This document shows positions 41,376 through 50,982 of a stretch of 58,780 bases of DNA, piece after piece (position 1 is the stretch's first letter; each line of letters begins with the position of its first letter). This DNA is from Acrocarpospora corrugata (GTDB taxonomy: Bacteria; Actinomycetota; Actinomycetes; Streptosporangiales; Streptosporangiaceae). The position numbers and the translations under genes were made by a program. The notes below the pieces were generated by a model. The model made no database searches and was not told where the DNA came from. It saw nothing but the letters and a program-made list of their open reading frames with translations. The DNA is taken from contig NZ_BLAD01000089.1 of NCBI RefSeq assembly GCF_009687845.1, forward strand, positions 1 through 58,780, given 5' to 3'.

Positions 41376-42746
41376 ATGTCTCGTCGAGTTCACTCCCGCC
41401 GGAGCCGCATGGCGATGGTGGTCATCCTGGGGGGAAGCCTGGCCGCCGCCTGCGCGGCGCCGGGAAGCGGCAACGCGCAACCGACGGCCCCGGCGTCGTC
41501 GGCGTCGTCGTTGTCGGCCGCGCCGACCTGCGGCACCGCGCCGGTCACGCTGAAGGGCTACTTCGAAACCGGATTCCCCCTGCCGAAGGCGCTCACCACC
41601 GAGTTCACCAAGCAACACCCGAACGTCACCTGGGACATCCGCGAAGACCAGTTCGCGGTGATCACCCAGAACGCCCCGCGCGTGCTGGCCGACGACCCGC
41701 CGGACCTCATGCGCCTCCCCCAGGTCTCCGAACTGGTCAAGAACAACCTCCTCAAGAACCTCGACGAGTACGCCAAGGTCTACGGCTGGGACCAGTGGCC
41801 CGCCTCCCAGCTCGAACAGATGCGCCTGGCTCCCGGCGGGGCCGTGCGAGGTGAGGGCTCCCTCTACGCCATGGGCCTGAACTTCTCCATGACCGGCGTG
41901 TTCTACAACAAGAAGCTGGCCGAGCAGATCGGCATGACCGCTCCGCCGGAGACCCTCGCCGACCTCGACGCCGCCCTGGCCAAGGCCAAGGAGGCGGGCC
42001 TGGCCCCGATCGCCCAGTTCAACGGCGGCGCGACCGGCGGCCTGGCCTTCCCGCTCCAGAACCTGATGGCCTCCTACGGGCCGTCCGCGCCGATCAACGA
42101 CTGGATCTTCCAGAAGCCCGGCGCGAGCATCGACACCCCATCCAACCTCCAGGCGACTCAGCACCTGCAGAAGTGGATCAAGGCCGGGTACTTCTGGAAG
42201 GACGTCAACGCCGTCGACTACGCCACGATGATGAGCCGCTTCATCGGCGGCGACGGTGTGTTCATGTTCGACGGCGACTGGGAGTCGGGCAATCTCGACA
42301 AGCAGCTGGCGGGCGACATCGGCTTCTTCCTGATGCCACCGGCCCAGGCCGGCGGCAAGCGGGCCGCCATGTCGGCTCCGCTGACGTTCGGCATCGGCGC
42401 GAACGCCAAGAACGCCGACTGCGCCGCCGAGTTCCTCGACTGGGTCGCCACCGACACGCAGGCCCGCACGATCGGCGTCCAGGTCGGCGGCTCCCACCCG
42501 ATGGGCCCGGCCGACGGGCCGATGCCGCCGGTCGCGGCGGGCACCGTCACCGAGAGCACCCTCGCGGCGGGCGCGCAGATCGCGCAGGACAACGGCGCGA
42601 TGGACTTCATCGCCAACGCCACCGGCGCGATCTACGCCAAGAGCTGGACCCCGAACCTGCAGAAGCTGGTGGCCGGGGAGCAGACCCCCGAAGGCCTGCT
42701 CAAGAGCGTGCAGAGCGACTACCAGAGCCAGGTCAAGGGAGGCTGA
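41376..42746 (+). CDS. Extracellular sugar-binding lipoprotein (fructoside operon)
   Basis: 456 aa; AGGGAGA 9 nt before ATG 41376. Lipoprotein signal with lipobox LAAAC (MVVILGGSLAAACAAPGSGN). A CUT1 solute-binding fold follows: VTLKGYFETGFPLPKALTTE, DDPPDLMRLPQVSELVKNNL, MGLNFSMTGVFYNKKLAEQI, FMFDGDWESGNLDKQLAGDI. It is the first gene of a five-gene operon with two permeases, a ROK kinase and a GH68 enzyme, so fructosides such as sucrose or short fructans are the likely ligand. 1 nt separates it from the permease. Confidence 0.93.
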   Translation: MSRRVHSRRSRMAMVVILGGSLAAACAAPGSGNAQPTAPASSASSLSAAPTCGTAPVTLKGYFETGFPLPKALTTEFTKQHPNVTWDIREDQFAVITQNAPRVLADDPPDLMRLPQVSELVKNNLLKNLDEYAKVYGWDQWPASQLEQMRLAPGGAVRGEGSLYAMGLNFSMTGVFYNKKLAEQIGMTAPPETLADLDAALAKAKEAGLAPIAQFNGGATGGLAFPLQNLMASYGPSAPINDWIFQKPGASIDTPSNLQATQHLQKWIKAGYFWKDVNAVDYATMMSRFIGGDGVFMFDGDWESGNLDKQLAGDIGFFLMPPAQAGGKRAAMSAPLTFGIGANAKNADCAAEFLDWVATDTQARTIGVQVGGSHPMGPADGPMPPVAAGTVTESTLAAGAQIAQDNGAMDFIANATGAIYAKSWTPNLQKLVAGEQTPEGLLKSVQSDYQSQVKGG

Positions 42747-42747
42747 G

Positions 42748-43638
42748 GTGAAGGCGGCCGTGAAACGCCGGAACGAGTCGAGATGGGCCGGCTGGTTGTT
42801 CGTGCTGCCCGCGGCCGCGTTCTACGTCATGTTCGTGATCCAGCCGCTGGTCATGACGGTGCAGTACTCGCTCTACAAGTGGGACGGCATCGGCGTGGCC
42901 ACCTGGACCGGGGTCGCGAACTACCTGCGGGTCTTCACCGACCCCGACCTGTTCGCCGCGATCCTCAACGCGGTGAAACTGATCGTGTTCTTCAGCGCGG
43001 TCCCGGTCGTGCTCGGGCTGGCCATCGCGGCGACGATCCGGCGCATCGCCGCCACCCGTCTCGCGCTGGTGGCCCGTACGGTCATCTTCCTGCCGCAGGT
43101 GATCCCGCTGGTCGCGGCCGGGATCACCTGGAGCTGGCTGCTGTCCTCGACCGGGCTGGTGAACCAGCTCCTCACGGCCATCGGACTGGAGAAGATCACC
43201 CGCGCCTGGCTGGGCGACTTCTCGACGGCGCTGCCGGCGGTCGGGGTGATCGGCGCCTGGGTGCTCCTGGGACTGTGCACGCTCCTGCTGCTGGCCGGGA
43301 TGAGCAAGATCGACCCGGCACTGTACGAGGCCGCGCGCCTCGACGGCGCCGGCGCGTTCCGGGAGTTCTTCTCGATCACCCTGCCCAGCCTGCGGCAGGA
43401 GATCGGCGTCTGCGTCACCGTCACGGTCGTGGCCGCGCTGGCCAGCTTCGACATCGTCTACATCTCGACCCAGGGCGGGCCAGGCAACGCCAGCATGGTG
43501 CCCGGCCTGGAGATCTACTACCTGGCCTTCTCCGAACGCCAGGTCGGCCTCGCCTCGGCCCTCGCGGTGATCCTCACCGTGCTGGTGATCGCGTGCGCGC
43601 TGCCGATCCAGTGGCTCACCAGGGACCGCGAATCATGA
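42748..43638 (+). CDS. ABC sugar permease, MalF-type (fructoside operon)
   Basis: 296 aa from GTG, 1 nt after the binding protein. Six membrane segments starting WAGWLFVLPAAAFYVMFVIQ. EAA loop EAARLDGAGAFREFFSITLP. The N-terminus lacks a long extension. It pairs with the permease at 43635; the ATPase is expected elsewhere. Confidence 0.93.
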   Translation: MKAAVKRRNESRWAGWLFVLPAAAFYVMFVIQPLVMTVQYSLYKWDGIGVATWTGVANYLRVFTDPDLFAAILNAVKLIVFFSAVPVVLGLAIAATIRRIAATRLALVARTVIFLPQVIPLVAAGITWSWLLSSTGLVNQLLTAIGLEKITRAWLGDFSTALPAVGVIGAWVLLGLCTLLLLAGMSKIDPALYEAARLDGAGAFREFFSITLPSLRQEIGVCVTVTVVAALASFDIVYISTQGGPGNASMVPGLEIYYLAFSERQVGLASALAVILTVLVIACALPIQWLTRDRES

Positions 43639-44459
43639 AAATCGCTCGCCGTGAGGCATGGACGGGCCGGGTGCTGCTGCTGGTGCTGATGGCGGCCACG
43701 CTGATGCCGTTCCTCAGCCTCCTCGTCACCGCGCTCCACCCGTCGGGCAGCTACCCGCTGGGCCTGGAGTGGCCCGACGACCCGCAGTGGGGCAACTTCG
43801 CCACCGCGTTCACCGCCGCCCGGATGACCGAACTGCTGAAGTCCAGCGTGCTGATCGTGCTCGGGGTGGTGCCGATCTCGCTGGTCGTGGCCACCATGGC
43901 CGGATTCGCCATCGGGCATCTGCGCATCCCCGGGCGGCGGTTCGTCTTCCTGGCGTTCGCGCTGGGGCTGACGTTGCCGTTCGAGGGCATCATCACGCCG
44001 CTCTACTACCTGGTGCGCGACATGGGCGTGCTGAACACCCGATGGGCGATCATCCTGCCGCTGATCGGGCTGTTCATGCCGTTCTCGGTGTTCTGGATGC
44101 GGGCCCACTTCGTGAACATGCCCGAGGAATTGTCGGAGAGCGCCCGCATCGACGGCGCCGGGACCTGGCAGCTCTTCTGGCGGGTGCACGTGCCGCTGGC
44201 CGCCCCGGCGACCTCGTCGCTGGCGATCCTGCTGTTTCTGTGGACGTGGAACCAGTTCCTGCTGGCCATCGTGCTGGTCGACGACCCGCTGCAGCGCACG
44301 ATGTCCGGTGCCCTGGGCGCCTTCCAGGGACAGTGGGGCACCGACATCCCCCTGCTGTGCGCGGGCTCGCTGCTCATCCTGACGCCGACGCTCACCGTGT
44401 TCCTGATCTTCCAGCGCCGTTTCGTCACGGCCCTGCTCCAAGGTTCACTGAAGGGATGA
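43635..44459 (+). CDS. ABC sugar permease, MalG-type (fructoside operon)
   Basis: 274 aa; ATG overlaps the previous stop (ATGA), so translation is coupled. Membrane segments begin VLLLVLMAATLMPFLSLLVT. EAA loop ESARIDGAGTWQLFWRVHVP. C-terminal QRRFVTALLQGSLKG is the typical MalG-type tail. Confidence 0.93.
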   Translation: MKIARREAWTGRVLLLVLMAATLMPFLSLLVTALHPSGSYPLGLEWPDDPQWGNFATAFTAARMTELLKSSVLIVLGVVPISLVVATMAGFAIGHLRIPGRRFVFLAFALGLTLPFEGIITPLYYLVRDMGVLNTRWAIILPLIGLFMPFSVFWMRAHFVNMPEELSESARIDGAGTWQLFWRVHVPLAAPATSSLAILLFLWTWNQFLLAIVLVDDPLQRTMSGALGAFQGQWGTDIPLLCAGSLLILTPTLTVFLIFQRRFVTALLQGSLKG

Positions 44460-44461
44460 AC

Positions 44462-45310
44462 ATGTACGGAGCCGTCGAGGCCGGCGGCACGAAATGGGTG
44501 TGCGCGCTGGTCGACGCCGAAGGAACGATCGTGGCCACCGAAGTGGTCCCGACGACCACCCCCGATGAGACGATCCCGGCGGCCCTCGCGTTCTTCCGCC
44601 GCCACCCGGCCCCGGCGGCGGTCGGGATCGCCACCTTCGGACCCGTCGACCTGGCGACCGGGCACCTCACCGCCACTCCCAAACCCGGCTGGTCGGGGGC
44701 CGACGTCGTGACCCCGTTCCGAGCGGGCCTGGGCGTGCCGGTCGCGCTCGACACCGACGTGAACGGCGCGGCGGTCGGCGAATGGCGTCATGGCGCCGGG
44801 CGAGGACTGCACACGCTCGCCTATATGACGGTCGGCACCGGAATCGGGGTGGGCGTCATCGCGCACGGGCGGCCCCTGCACGGGCGCGCCCACCCGGAGG
44901 CCGGGCACATGCGCGTCCCCCACGACACCGCCCGTGACCCTTTTCCCGGCGTCTGCCCCTTCCACGGCGACTGCCTCGAAGGGCTGGCGTCGGGGACGTC
45001 GATGCGGCAGCGCTGGGGGCGGCCCGCACCAGAACTCGGGGACGGCGAACCCTGGGAGCTGGAGGCCGAATATCTGGCGCTGGCCGTACACAATCTGGCC
45101 TCGACCCTGTCCCCGCAGGCGGTGATCATCGGCGGTGGGGTCGGCGGCAGGCCCGGTCTGCTCGACCTGGTCAGGGCACGCGCGGCCGAACTGGCCGGCG
45201 GCTACCCGCTCGACACCGTCATCATCCCGCCTGCACTCGGAAACCTGTCCGGCGTCACCGGCGCGGCGGAACTGGCCCGCGCGGCCCTCAACGAAATCGA
45301 GAACGAGTGA
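44462..45310 (+). CDS. ROK-family fructokinase-like sugar kinase
   Basis: About 282 aa. I chose ATG 44462, which has GAAGGG at good spacing; ATG 44456 is in frame and overlaps the permease stop. ATP-binding start MYGAVEAGGTKWVCALVD, catalytic Asp segment VALDTDVNGAAVGEW, TVGTGIGVGVIAHGRPLHGR. The zinc-site motif HPEAGHMRV ... CPFHGDCLEGLASG is the fructokinase version (Cys-x-x-His-x-x-Cys) rather than the CxCGxxGC of glucokinases. It probably phosphorylates fructose released in the cytoplasm by the adjacent GH68 enzyme. Confidence 0.9.
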   Translation: MYGAVEAGGTKWVCALVDAEGTIVATEVVPTTTPDETIPAALAFFRRHPAPAAVGIATFGPVDLATGHLTATPKPGWSGADVVTPFRAGLGVPVALDTDVNGAAVGEWRHGAGRGLHTLAYMTVGTGIGVGVIAHGRPLHGRAHPEAGHMRVPHDTARDPFPGVCPFHGDCLEGLASGTSMRQRWGRPAPELGDGEPWELEAEYLALAVHNLASTLSPQAVIIGGGVGGRPGLLDLVRARAAELAGGYPLDTVIIPPALGNLSGVTGAAELARAALNEIENE

Positions 45311-46386
45311 GCACGACGACCCGGTGGACGCGGCGCCACCTCGACCTGATCACCGAGGACCCCGTGACGACCGCACCGCCCATCCTCGGCCCCGTCGAGG
45401 CGGCGCTGCCCGGACTGGACCTGTGGGACATGTGGCCGATCCAGGAAGAGGACAACGCCACCGCCCTCTTCGACGGCCGCGAACTCTGGATGGGCCTGAC
45501 CGCTCCGGCGGCCGGCCATCCGGAGGACCGCCACGACGTCGCCCGCATCCGGCTGCTCGCCCTGGACGAAGGCAAGTGGATCGACCTCGGGAACCTCTTC
45601 CCCGACGGCGAGTCGCCGGGCAGCCGCGAGTGGTCCGGCACGGCGATCCGGCGTGCGGACGGCACGGTCTCGGTCTTCTACACGGCGACCGGGCATCGCG
45701 GCGAGAGGCGGCCCACCTTCGTTCAGCGGGTGTTCGAGGCCCGGCTGCCACTCGCGCCCGGCCAATCCAGATCGGCCGAGCATCGGGAGATCGTGCTTCC
45801 CGACCGGCGGTTCTATCTACCGGCGGACGAGGTCGAGGGCGGGCCGGGGAGGATCCGGGCCTTCCGTGACCCGGCCTGGTTCCGGGGCCGCCTGCTGATC
45901 GCGGCCTCGATCCCGTGGGAGGACCGCCACATGGGCGCCATCGCGCTGACCGGCCCCGAGTCCGAAGGGTGGCCGCCGCGCCCGCCGCTCCTGGTCGCCG
46001 ACGGGATCAACCGTGAGATCGAACGCCCCCACGTCGTGGTGCACGACGGCCTCCATTACCTGTTCTTCTGCACCCACCGCCAGTCGTTCGAACCGGCGGG
46101 CGCCGCCCCGACCGGCCTGTACGGCTTCGTCTCGCCGACCCTGGAGGGCCCCTACGAACCCTTGAACGGTTCCGGCCTGGTCATCGGGAACCCGGCGGAT
46201 CAGCCCGACCAGGCCTATGCCTGGATGGTGCTCGGCGACCTGCGCGTGGTCAGCTTCCTGGACTACCGGGGCCCGGTCGACCGGGCCCATTTCGGCGGGA
46301 CGCCGGCCCCGATGTTGAGGCTGCGCCTGGACGGCCCCCGTACCCGGCTGACCGAGGACGGGGGTGCTGCGGTCACACGTTTGTGA
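45307..46386 (+). CDS. GH68-family fructosyl hydrolase, apparently cytoplasmic
   Basis: 359 aa from GTG 45307, overlapping the kinase stop by 4 nt. GH68 motifs in order: LDLWDMWPIQ (nucleophile Asp in WDxWP), SREWSGTAIRRADG, IRAFRDPAWF (RDP transition-state Asp), REIERPHVVVHDGLHYLFFC (acid/base Glu). GH68 comprises levansucrases, inulosucrases and some beta-fructofuranosidases, normally secreted. Here there is no signal peptide and the chain is shorter than most levansucrases, so an intracellular sucrose or fructoside hydrolase is inferred. The 3' end overlaps the convergent GH95 gene by 14 nt. Confidence 0.85.
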   Translation: MSTTTRWTRRHLDLITEDPVTTAPPILGPVEAALPGLDLWDMWPIQEEDNATALFDGRELWMGLTAPAAGHPEDRHDVARIRLLALDEGKWIDLGNLFPDGESPGSREWSGTAIRRADGTVSVFYTATGHRGERRPTFVQRVFEARLPLAPGQSRSAEHREIVLPDRRFYLPADEVEGGPGRIRAFRDPAWFRGRLLIAASIPWEDRHMGAIALTGPESEGWPPRPPLLVADGINREIERPHVVVHDGLHYLFFCTHRQSFEPAGAAPTGLYGFVSPTLEGPYEPLNGSGLVIGNPADQPDQAYAWMVLGDLRVVSFLDYRGPVDRAHFGGTPAPMLRLRLDGPRTRLTEDGGAAVTRL

Positions 46387-49219
46387 TCGTCCATTGGTTA
46401 TTGGTGTTGTTGTTCGGCGCCCACATGGCCACGGTGGAGCCGGCGGTGCCGTTGCCCATGCCGTCCAGCGCCGTGCCGGTGCCGCGGTTGATGAGCTGGT
46501 AGCGGCCGTTTCCGGTGCTGTTGAGGCGCCACTGCTGGTTGTTGCCGCCGCTCCAGGCGGCCTGCCGGGCGCTCGCGCCGTTGGCCGTGTTGCCCCAGCT
46601 GTCGACGACCATGCCATTGCTGCGGTTGACGATGCGGTACCAGCCGCTGCCCAGGTCGACGAGCTGCCACTGCAGGTTGGTGCTGCCGTCGTAGTTCCAC
46701 TGCTTGACCACCGAGCCGGAGGCGACGTTGCCGCCGCTGTCGAGCACCAGGCCGGTGGTCCCGTTGGCGATCCGGACGTAGGTCGCCGGTGGTGCGCCGG
46801 TCCCGGTCAGACGGTATGTGCGTCCCGCCTGGCCCGTCAGGGTGATGACGTCGGACTCGGGTTTGGTGACGGTGACGGTGCCGCCGGTCGTGGTGTCGAC
46901 CACCTGGTAGGTGCCGGTGAAGATCCGGTTGCGGACGTTGACCGTGCCGTTGCGGTCGAACCTGACCAGGATCTCGGTGGCCGTGCCGGAGCTCCACGCC
47001 GTGTCCACGGTGTATCCGCCGCGTCCCCGCAGACCCTGCACCTTTCCGGTCGGCCACGCGGACGGAAGCGCCGGGAGCACGTGCAACTCGCCGTTGTGGC
47101 TCTGGAGCAGCATCTCCGCGATGCCGGACGTCGCGCCGAAGTTGCCGTCGATCTGGAACGGGGGGTGCAGGTCGAACATGTTCGGTGCGAGCCGGGCCGT
47201 CGTCACCAGCAGCCGGAGCAGGGTGTGCGCGCGGGCGCCTTCCTCCATCCGCGCCCAGTAGTTGATCTTCCAGGCGAGTGACCAGCCGGTGCCGTCGTCG
47301 CCGCGCAGTTCGAGGGTACGCCGCGCGGCGGCGTACAGGGCCGGGGTGCCGCGCTTGGTGATCTGGTTGCTGGGATGCAGGCCGTAGAGGTGGGAGACGT
47401 GCCGGTGGGCGGGTTCGGTCTCGACCCAGTCGTACAACCACTCCTGGATGTTGCCGCGTGATCCGGTCTTCATCGGCGGCAGCCGGTCCCGGGCGGCCAG
47501 GACCTGCGCGCGGAATTCGGCGTCGACGCCGAGCGCCTGGCCTGCCTTGGCGCAGCCGTTGAACAGGTCACGCAGGATCTGGTTGTCCATCGTGGGGCCG
47601 GCGCAGACGCTGACGCCGCTGTGGTGGGCCAGTTCCGGGGAGTTCGACGGGTTCGTGACCAGATATCCGAGGCTCGGCTCCGGCACGAGCGTCTCCAGGA
47701 AGAACTGCGCCGCGCCCTTCATGGCGGGGTAGTACGTCCGGAGGAAGTCCAGGTCACCGGTGAAGGTGTAGTGCTCCCAGATCAGGGTGGCCAGCCACGC
47801 GCCGCCGGTCTGCCACATCCCCCACAGGGCGCCGTCGACGACGGAGCTGCCCCGCCACGCGTCGGTGTTGTGATGGGTCACCCAGCCACCGGCGTTGTAC
47901 TGGACCCGGGCGGTGCGGGCGCCGGTGACCGCGAGATCGTTGATGATTCTGAACACCGGTTCGTAGCACTCCGACAGGTTCGTCGTGTCGGCCGGCCAGT
48001 AGTTCATCGGCAGGTTGGCGTTGATCGTGTACTTCGAGTCCCAACTCGGTGTCAGCGAGTCGTTCCAGATGCCCTGCAGGTTGGCCGGTTGCGTGCCGGG
48101 CCGGGAAGAGGAGACCAGCAGGTAGCGGCCGAACTGGAACAGCAGCACCGAGAACTGCGGGTCGTTGACACTGTTGTGCTGCGCGATCCGCACGTCGGTC
48201 GGCTGGTCGGCCGCCGCGGTGCGGCCGAGGTCGAGCGTTGTGCGGCCGAACAGGCGCTGGTAGTCGGTGACGTGCCGGGCCCGCAGGTCGTCGTAGGTCC
48301 GGCCGGCGGCGGCGTTGAGATGCTGGCGTGCGATCCCCTGGTAGTCTCCGCCGACGTCGCGGTAGGTGCGGTAGCTGGAGCCGATGGAGATCAGCACCGT
48401 CACGCTGCTGGCCGACCTCACCTGGAGGGTGCCGCCGGAACTGGTGACGGTGCCGCCGTCGGTGACCGCACGGGCCAGGGCCAGGAACCGGACCGATCCG
48501 GTCACGCCTTCCATGTCGCCCGAGATGCCGTCGAGTGCCACCGTGGCGCCGTCCGGGCTGGAGCGAGTGGCGCGCTGGGGGCTGTCGAAGGTCGCGGAGA
48601 ACGTGATCGAGCCGGGTCTGTCGGCGGTCAGGCGGATGGCGATCACCTGGTCCGGAGCGCTCGCGAGCGTCTCGCGCCGGTACCGGATGCCGTTCTGCAG
48701 GTACGACACGGCCGTGGTGGCGGTGGTCAGGTCGAGGTAGCGGATGTACTCCGAGACCCCGGTCGTGCCGCCGAAGCTGAGTCGCAGGTTGCCGACGGTC
48801 TGGTAGGCCAGCTGACCGGCGGGCCTGCCGAGCATGTTCTGGTCGATCAGGGTCTGGGCCTGGCTCCACTGGTTCTGGAAGACGAGCTGCCGGATCTGTC
48901 CGAGCGCCGCCGCGCCCCTGGTGTTGCTCTGGTCGTACGGTCCGCCGGCCCAGACGGTGTCCTCGTTGAGCTGCAGTCTTTCGGTGTCGACGTTGCCGAA
49001 CACCATGGCGCCCAGGCGGCCGTTGCCGATCGGCAGCGCACGCAGCCAGTCGGTTCCGGCGCTCTCGTCGTACCACAGGGCCAGATCGTTGACGGCGCCC
49101 ACTTCTGGCGGGGGCGCCGAGGCGGCCCTCGCCGCCGCCGTCCATGGCAGCGGCAGCAGCGCGGCTCCCGCACCGGTGGCGCCGAGTTTCAGGACTTGTC
49201 TGCGCGAGATATCAGACAT
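46373..49219 (-). CDS. Secreted GH95 alpha-L-fucosidase-family enzyme with ricin-type lectin
   Basis: About 948 aa; ATG 49219 was preferred since AAGAGA lies upstream. Tat signal SRRQVLKLGATGAGAALLPL near the N-terminus. GH95 N-terminal sandwich (RALPIGNGRLGAMVFGNVDT, LQLNEDTVWAGGPYDQSNTR), then the (alpha/alpha)6 barrel (NANLPMNYWPADTTNLSECY with catalytic Asn pair, YLVTNPSNSPELAHHSGVSV, HRHVSHLYGLHPSNQI). A C-terminal sandwich and a three-repeat RicinB-type domain (about 805-948) end the protein. The family includes 1,2-alpha-L-fucosidases and alpha-L-galactosidases, so specificity for fucosylated or galactosylated plant side chains is plausible. Last gene of the minus-strand side-chain cluster. 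Confidence 0.9.
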   Translation of the reverse strand: MSDISRRQVLKLGATGAGAALLPLPWTAAARAASAPPPEVGAVNDLALWYDESAGTDWLRALPIGNGRLGAMVFGNVDTERLQLNEDTVWAGGPYDQSNTRGAAALGQIRQLVFQNQWSQAQTLIDQNMLGRPAGQLAYQTVGNLRLSFGGTTGVSEYIRYLDLTTATTAVSYLQNGIRYRRETLASAPDQVIAIRLTADRPGSITFSATFDSPQRATRSSPDGATVALDGISGDMEGVTGSVRFLALARAVTDGGTVTSSGGTLQVRSASSVTVLISIGSSYRTYRDVGGDYQGIARQHLNAAAGRTYDDLRARHVTDYQRLFGRTTLDLGRTAAADQPTDVRIAQHNSVNDPQFSVLLFQFGRYLLVSSSRPGTQPANLQGIWNDSLTPSWDSKYTINANLPMNYWPADTTNLSECYEPVFRIINDLAVTGARTARVQYNAGGWVTHHNTDAWRGSSVVDGALWGMWQTGGAWLATLIWEHYTFTGDLDFLRTYYPAMKGAAQFFLETLVPEPSLGYLVTNPSNSPELAHHSGVSVCAGPTMDNQILRDLFNGCAKAGQALGVDAEFRAQVLAARDRLPPMKTGSRGNIQEWLYDWVETEPAHRHVSHLYGLHPSNQITKRGTPALYAAARRTLELRGDDGTGWSLAWKINYWARMEEGARAHTLLRLLVTTARLAPNMFDLHPPFQIDGNFGATSGIAEMLLQSHNGELHVLPALPSAWPTGKVQGLRGRGGYTVDTAWSSGTATEILVRFDRNGTVNVRNRIFTGTYQVVDTTTGGTVTVTKPESDVITLTGQAGRTYRLTGTGAPPATYVRIANGTTGLVLDSGGNVASGSVVKQWNYDGSTNLQWQLVDLGSGWYRIVNRSNGMVVDSWGNTANGASARQAAWSGGNNQQWRLNSTGNGRYQLINRGTGTALDGMGNGTAGSTVAMWAPNNNTNNQWTITNV

Positions 49220-49262
49220 CTCGGTTCTCTTTCTCATGGAGATCACGGTCGGCCGGCCACTG

Positions 49263-49296
49263 GCTCGCCGCCGCGGTGGCCGCGGCGGCGGCGAGC
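49263..49296 (-). terminator. Probable terminator after the GH27 gene
   Basis: GCTCGCCGCCGC, a 10-nt loop and GCGGCGGCGAGC form a 12-bp stem 46 nt past the GH27 stop. It would reduce readthrough into the GH95 gene. Confidence 0.65.
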
Positions 49297-49341
49297 AGGC
49301 TCCAGTGGCTCACGTGGTACGAAGATCGGACATTGAGCGCG

Positions 49342-50982
49342 TCAGCGAGTCCACCGTTGGTTGGCGGCGCTGGTACATGTCCAGATCTGGAGTCTGGCGT
49401 TGTTGGCCGTGGCGTTGCCGGCCACGTCCAGGCACTTGTTCGCGCCGATGGCGGTGATGCTGCCGTCGGTGTTGAAGCGCCATTTCTGGTTGTTCTGGCC
49501 GTTGCAGTCCCAGATGATGACGCCGCTGCCGTCGGCGGTGCCGTTGTTGTTGACGTCCAGGCACTTGTTGCCGTAGACCCGCAGCTCACCGGCCGTGGTG
49601 GAGGTCCACTGCTGGTTGTTCTGGCCATTGCAGTCCCAGATCACCACCTGTGTGCCGTTGGTCTGGGAGGCGCCGGTGACGTCGACGCACCGGTTCGACC
49701 CCACCCCCCGGATCGGGCTCGTGGAGGCGGAGGGGGAGGGGGTGGGATTGGGCGTGCCGCCGCTGACCCGGAACACGACTGTGCCGTGGGACGGCACGCT
49801 CGCCGCGATCGTCCCGGTGGTCGAGGTGACGGCGTTCGTCCAGGCGTCCCGCAGGTTGAACGAGTTGCCCGACAGGCCGATGGCGGAGGCGGTGGTGCTG
49901 ATCGTGACGGTGCTGCCGCCCTGGTTGAAGAGCGCGACCGCGACGTCGCCGTTGTTCAGCCGTTTGGCCAGGATCCTGCGGGTGCCGTCGTTGCCGACCT
50001 GGGTTGCCTGGAGGCCGAGCGGGTCCTGGTTGATGGCGATCAGGTGCTGGTTCTTCATGATCGTCGCGGTCGCGTTGTCCATGTTCCGGACGTCGTTGCC
50101 GGCGATCAGGGGAGAGGCCATGATCGCCCAAAGGGCGAAGTGGCTGCGCATCTCGGTGTCGGTCATGCCGCCCCGGCCGACCACCATCATGTCGGGGTCG
50201 TTGAACTGCCCCGGCGCGGCGTAGCCCGACAACGGCGCGTTGACGTTGACGATGTTCTGGATGCCCATCGGGTAACCGTTGGTCTGACCGGAGTTCCAGA
50301 CGTTGGTGATGTCCTCGGTCGTCCGCCAGATGTTGGCGACGTCGCCCCAATTCCGCTGCGGGCCGGTCTTGGCATGGATGCTGTTGGGGTTGATGCTGTA
50401 GAGGATCGGCCGCCCGGTCGCCGCCAGCGCGTCCCGCATCTTGGCGAAGGTGCGCACCTGGTCGTCGATGGTGCCGGTGGGGGAGCACCAGTCGTACTTG
50501 AGATAGTCCACGCCCCAGGCCGCGAACTGCCGGGCGTCCTGGACCTCGTGGTTGAGGCTGCCCGTCGCGCCCGGGTAGGAGCCGAAGTACTGGGCGCAGG
50601 TACGGTCCAGCGGCACCTGGTAGAGGCCGAACTTCAGGCCCCGGGCGTGCAGGTAGTCGCCGAGCGCCTTCATTCCGCTCGGGAATCGCGACAGGTTGGC
50701 CTGGAGGTTCCCGGCGGAGTCGCGATTGGGGTCGAACCAGCAGTCATCGACCACGACGTACTGATATCCCAGGTCGCGCATGCCGTTGCTGACGAGCGCG
50801 TCGGCGGTCTGCCGGATCAGGGTCTCGTTGATGTTGCAGCCGAAGGTGTTCCAGGTGTTCCACCCCATCGGCGGGGTACGGCCCACGCCGTTGTTGAGTG
50901 CCTGCGCGGGAACGGCCGGGGTGACCGCCACCATCGCCGCCACCGCGGCGATCAGCAGTGCGCGTGTTCGTTTCCTTCTCAT
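49342..50982 (-). CDS. Secreted GH27 alpha-galactosidase with CBM13
   Basis: About 546 aa; ATG 50982 with AAGGAG 8 nt upstream. Signal peptide about 1-30 (PAVPAQALN). GH27 barrel about 31-310: TPPMGWNTWNTFGCNINETL, YVVVDDCWFDPNRD, GVDYLKYDWCSPTG (nucleophile Asp), QFNDPDMMVVGRGGMTDTEM (acid/base Asp). A C-terminal beta domain (about 315-400), a PTPSPS linker and a three-repeat CBM13 (about 420-546) follow. Members remove alpha-galactose, or beta-L-arabinopyranose in some Streptomyces enzymes, from plant polysaccharides. CBM13 DNA resembles that of the 24-33 kb genes on the other strand. Confidence 0.93.
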   Translation of the reverse strand: MRRKRTRALLIAAVAAMVAVTPAVPAQALNNGVGRTPPMGWNTWNTFGCNINETLIRQTADALVSNGMRDLGYQYVVVDDCWFDPNRDSAGNLQANLSRFPSGMKALGDYLHARGLKFGLYQVPLDRTCAQYFGSYPGATGSLNHEVQDARQFAAWGVDYLKYDWCSPTGTIDDQVRTFAKMRDALAATGRPILYSINPNSIHAKTGPQRNWGDVANIWRTTEDITNVWNSGQTNGYPMGIQNIVNVNAPLSGYAAPGQFNDPDMMVVGRGGMTDTEMRSHFALWAIMASPLIAGNDVRNMDNATATIMKNQHLIAINQDPLGLQATQVGNDGTRRILAKRLNNGDVAVALFNQGGSTVTISTTASAIGLSGNSFNLRDAWTNAVTSTTGTIAASVPSHGTVVFRVSGGTPNPTPSPSASTSPIRGVGSNRCVDVTGASQTNGTQVVIWDCNGQNNQQWTSTTAGELRVYGNKCLDVNNNGTADGSGVIIWDCNGQNNQKWRFNTDGSITAIGANKCLDVAGNATANNARLQIWTCTSAANQRWTR

